From [Zimmermannella] alba NBRC 15616 (lineage in GTDB: Bacteria; Actinomycetota; Actinomycetes; Actinomycetales; Microbacteriaceae), in NCBI RefSeq assembly GCF_001570905.1, contig NZ_BCSO01000003.1, positions 62,001 to 126,000 on the forward strand: a DNA stretch of 64,000 nt. Reading direction: 5' to 3'. Every line of letters starts with the position of its first letter. The first letter of the stretch is position 1. A program made the position numbers and the translations under genes. The notes beneath the pieces were generated by a model. The model was given only the letters and a program-made list of their open reading frames with translations. It was not told where the DNA came from and searched no databases. Below are positions 62,522-64,000 of the stretch, in pieces.

Positions 62522-63568
62522 CTACTTCTTCGTGTTGACGTCGAAGAGCCAGCAGGAGGTGTAGCTGCCGGTGTGGCGCATGACGAGCTGGTCGTCGACC
62601 TTGAGCTCGCAGGTGACGTCGCGGAAGTTGTCGGCCCATCCTTCGGCCTTGAATTCCACTTGACCGCGCTCATCGAGCTTGACGTCGGCCGAGTAGGTCC
62701 ACGGCGACGGCAGGTCCTTCTGCTGCTCCGAGTACAGGTACTTGTCGGCGCCCGAAAGGGTGTTGCTGCCCTCGATGCGGGTCTCGAGCTTGTCCGTCGT
62801 CGTGAAGGTGACCTCGATGTTGGCGACACCGTCGGTTACGGTCGGCTGCGTGTACTTAACTTCACCGTTGGGGTCGGCGGATTCCTGGAGCGTGGAGGAT
62901 GCCTCTTCGCTTGCTTCCGGAGCGGAGCTCTCGTCCGTTGCGCCCTGTTCCTGTCCTTCATTGCTGCCCTCGCCCGATGCGTTTTCGCTGACGGGTTCAG
63001 GTGCAGGGTCCGAGTCGATCGGCGCAGCCCTCATCGCGGAGACCGTTGCGATCGGGATCGAGATCACAGCGAGCACGACACCGAGGATCGCCATGAGCTT
63101 CTTCGCGCGGAACTTCTTGAGGACGAGCCCGAGGATGCCGCACACGAGTGTGACAAGGCCCGGGATACCAGCCCAGAGCGGCAGGAAGAAGGCCATCACG
63201 AGGGTGATGACGCCAAAGATGAGCGAGATGAGGCCGAGGATGTTGAGCCCGGCAGGTTGCGCGGCCTGCGGGGGCTGCTGACCGAACTGCATGGCAGGCG
63301 GCTGGGGAACCGCGCCAGGCTGCTGGCCGGGGTGACCAAACTGTCCCGGCTGCTGCGGCTGCCCGAACGTGGGTGCCTGATTCGCTCCGGGCTGCAACGC
63401 ACCCGGCTGGAACTGCTGCGTCGGGGCAAGGTTCGGCTGCGGAGCGGGTTCTGGGGCTGTGCCAGGCTGGAACTGCTCTCGGGGGAGGCGTTCGGTGCGC
63501 TGCTCATCCGCGCCCTGCTCGTTGCGAGCGGAACCGGCCGCGGGGCTGGGGGATTGCTGTTCGTCCAT
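62522..63568 (-). CDS. Membrane protein with Gln/Pro-rich N-terminus and MmpS-like extracellular domain
   Basis: The 348-residue protein starts with a Pro/Gln-rich cytoplasmic stretch of about 110 residues (repeats of QFQPG and GQPQQPGQFG), then three hydrophobic helices of DUF4190 type (LGLISLIFGVITLVMAFFLP and LVTLVCGILGLVL). An acidic Ser/Glu linker follows, then a C-terminal domain of about 110 residues similar to the MmpS family. Two cysteines in the last domain may pair. The ATG at 63568 has GAGGAGC upstream. The function is unknown. The neighbour at 63749 has a related C-terminal domain, so the two are probably duplicates. Confidence 0.8.
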   Translation of the reverse strand: MDEQQSPSPAAGSARNEQGADEQRTERLPREQFQPGTAPEPAPQPNLAPTQQFQPGALQPGANQAPTFGQPQQPGQFGHPGQQPGAVPQPPAMQFGQQPPQAAQPAGLNILGLISLIFGVITLVMAFFLPLWAGIPGLVTLVCGILGLVLKKFRAKKLMAILGVVLAVISIPIATVSAMRAAPIDSDPAPEPVSENASGEGSNEGQEQGATDESSAPEASEEASSTLQESADPNGEVKYTQPTVTDGVANIEVTFTTTDKLETRIEGSNTLSGADKYLYSEQQKDLPSPWTYSADVKLDERGQVEFKAEGWADNFRDVTCELKVDDQLVMRHTGSYTSCWLFDVNTKK

Positions 63569-63694
63569 GATGCTCCTCGAGGTGGCGGCTGCGGAAACCA
63601 TCACACAGCCATGCATCCCTTAGACGCTGTCGCCTGCCGAAAGGTTCCGCATTCGCAGCGGACCGTGCGCTGAAGGATGTGAGGGACAACGAAT

Positions 63695-63723
63695 GTGGGG
63701 CCCGTCACGACGACGGACCCCAC
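63695..63723. terminator. Terminator after the MmpS-like gene
   Basis: GTGGGG-C-CCGTC pairs with GACGG-A-CCCCAC across a 5-base loop, 25 bases after the stop at 63749 in the direction of transcription. Confidence 0.7.
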
Positions 63724-63748
63724 ACGAAGCTGATGCGTTCAGCGAAAC

Positions 63749-64000
63749 TTACTTGCCGACAGCACCCGACCAGCTGCAGTATGCCCAGCTGCCGCCGTTG
63801 GTGTCGACGCTCTCACCGTTGACGAGGATCTCGCACTTGGCTTCATCCTTGTAGTCCTCGGTGCTGGCGTTGAGGCTGACGTAGACGTTGGTCGACGGGT
63901 CGCTGTAGGGAACCTCGACCGTCTCGGTCCAGTCAGTCTTCTGGTCGTTGGCCGTCTCCGAGATGCTGATGGGCTCGTAGCTCTCAGCGTCGTAGCCGGT
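63749..64000 (-). CDS. MmpS-like secreted or membrane protein, C-terminal part
   Basis: The gene runs off the right edge; the last 83 residues are visible and end AYCSWSGAVGK. The segment has a beta-rich pattern (VEVPYSDPSTNVYVSLNAS) and two cysteines (KCEILVNG and AYCSWSG), as in the C-terminal domain of the gene at 62522 and the MmpS family. It is probably the extracellular domain of a membrane-anchored protein. The N-terminal architecture is unknown. Confidence 0.7.
   Translation of the reverse strand, partial: TGYDAESYEPISISETANDQKTDWTETVEVPYSDPSTNVYVSLNASTEDYKDEAKCEILVNGESVDTNGGSWAYCSWSGAVGK

Overview
This window is chromosomal DNA from a high-G+C Gram-positive bacterium, most likely a member of the Actinobacteria in or near the Microbacteriaceae (order Micrococcales). 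The evidence is a composition near 65% G+C, many GTG and TTG starts, the actinobacterial fhaB-pstP-rodA-pbpA-pknA-pknB and crgA cluster, a DtxR-type iron box, and the gyrA-DUF3566-tRNA-Ile-tRNA-Ala and rpmH-rnpA-yidD-yidC-jag-rsmG-parAB arrangements around dnaA. No lineage-specific marker allows a genus call.

Layout. Positions 1-10.4 kb hold the cell-wall and division signalling operon (an upstream gene ending at 63, fhaB, pstP, rodA, pbpA, pknA, then pknB), a class E-like sortase and crgA. From 10.4 to 21.6 kb there are housekeeping and accessory genes: a rhomboid protease, a cyclophilin, a NUDIX hydrolase, an amidohydrolase/LacI/APC-permease group with shared operator-like sites, and an iron-box-controlled feoA-feoB-nfu operon. 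From 21.6 to 29.1 kb the DNA is more eroded. A TetR gene, an alpha/beta-hydrolase gene and a DUF937 gene are broken by stops and frameshifts. An intact metQNI methionine importer and several unusual palindromes lie among them.

The segment 29.1-49.2 kb is the replication-origin region. On the minus strand are tRNA-Ala, tRNA-Ile, DUF3566, gyrA, gyrB, DUF721, recF, dnaN and dnaA; on the plus strand are rpmH, rnpA, yidD, yidC, jag, rsmG, parA and parB. DnaA boxes cluster in three intergenic gaps (dnaN-dnaA, dnaA-rpmH, jag-rsmG). Ten parS sites lie in a 2.4-kb stretch between rsmG and the start of parA, nine of them in a 2.3-kb gap with no recognisable gene. From 49.3 to 64 kb come a Ddl-type ligase, a PLP aminotransferase, trxA, trxB, murJ, a DUF6049 secreted membrane protein, pcnA, a sugar ABC importer without its ATPase, and two MmpS-like proteins.

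The signal least explained by known genes is a set of eight long intergenic palindromes. Several share a loop sequence while their stems differ but still pair, which is the pattern expected of a structured RNA or a selected DNA hairpin. Other points of interest are a perfect 29-bp TetR-type operator that outlived its broken regulator, a symmetric divergent promoter between the sortase gene and crgA that appears to give leaderless messages on both sides, and a CrgA with an unusually long charged N-terminal extension.
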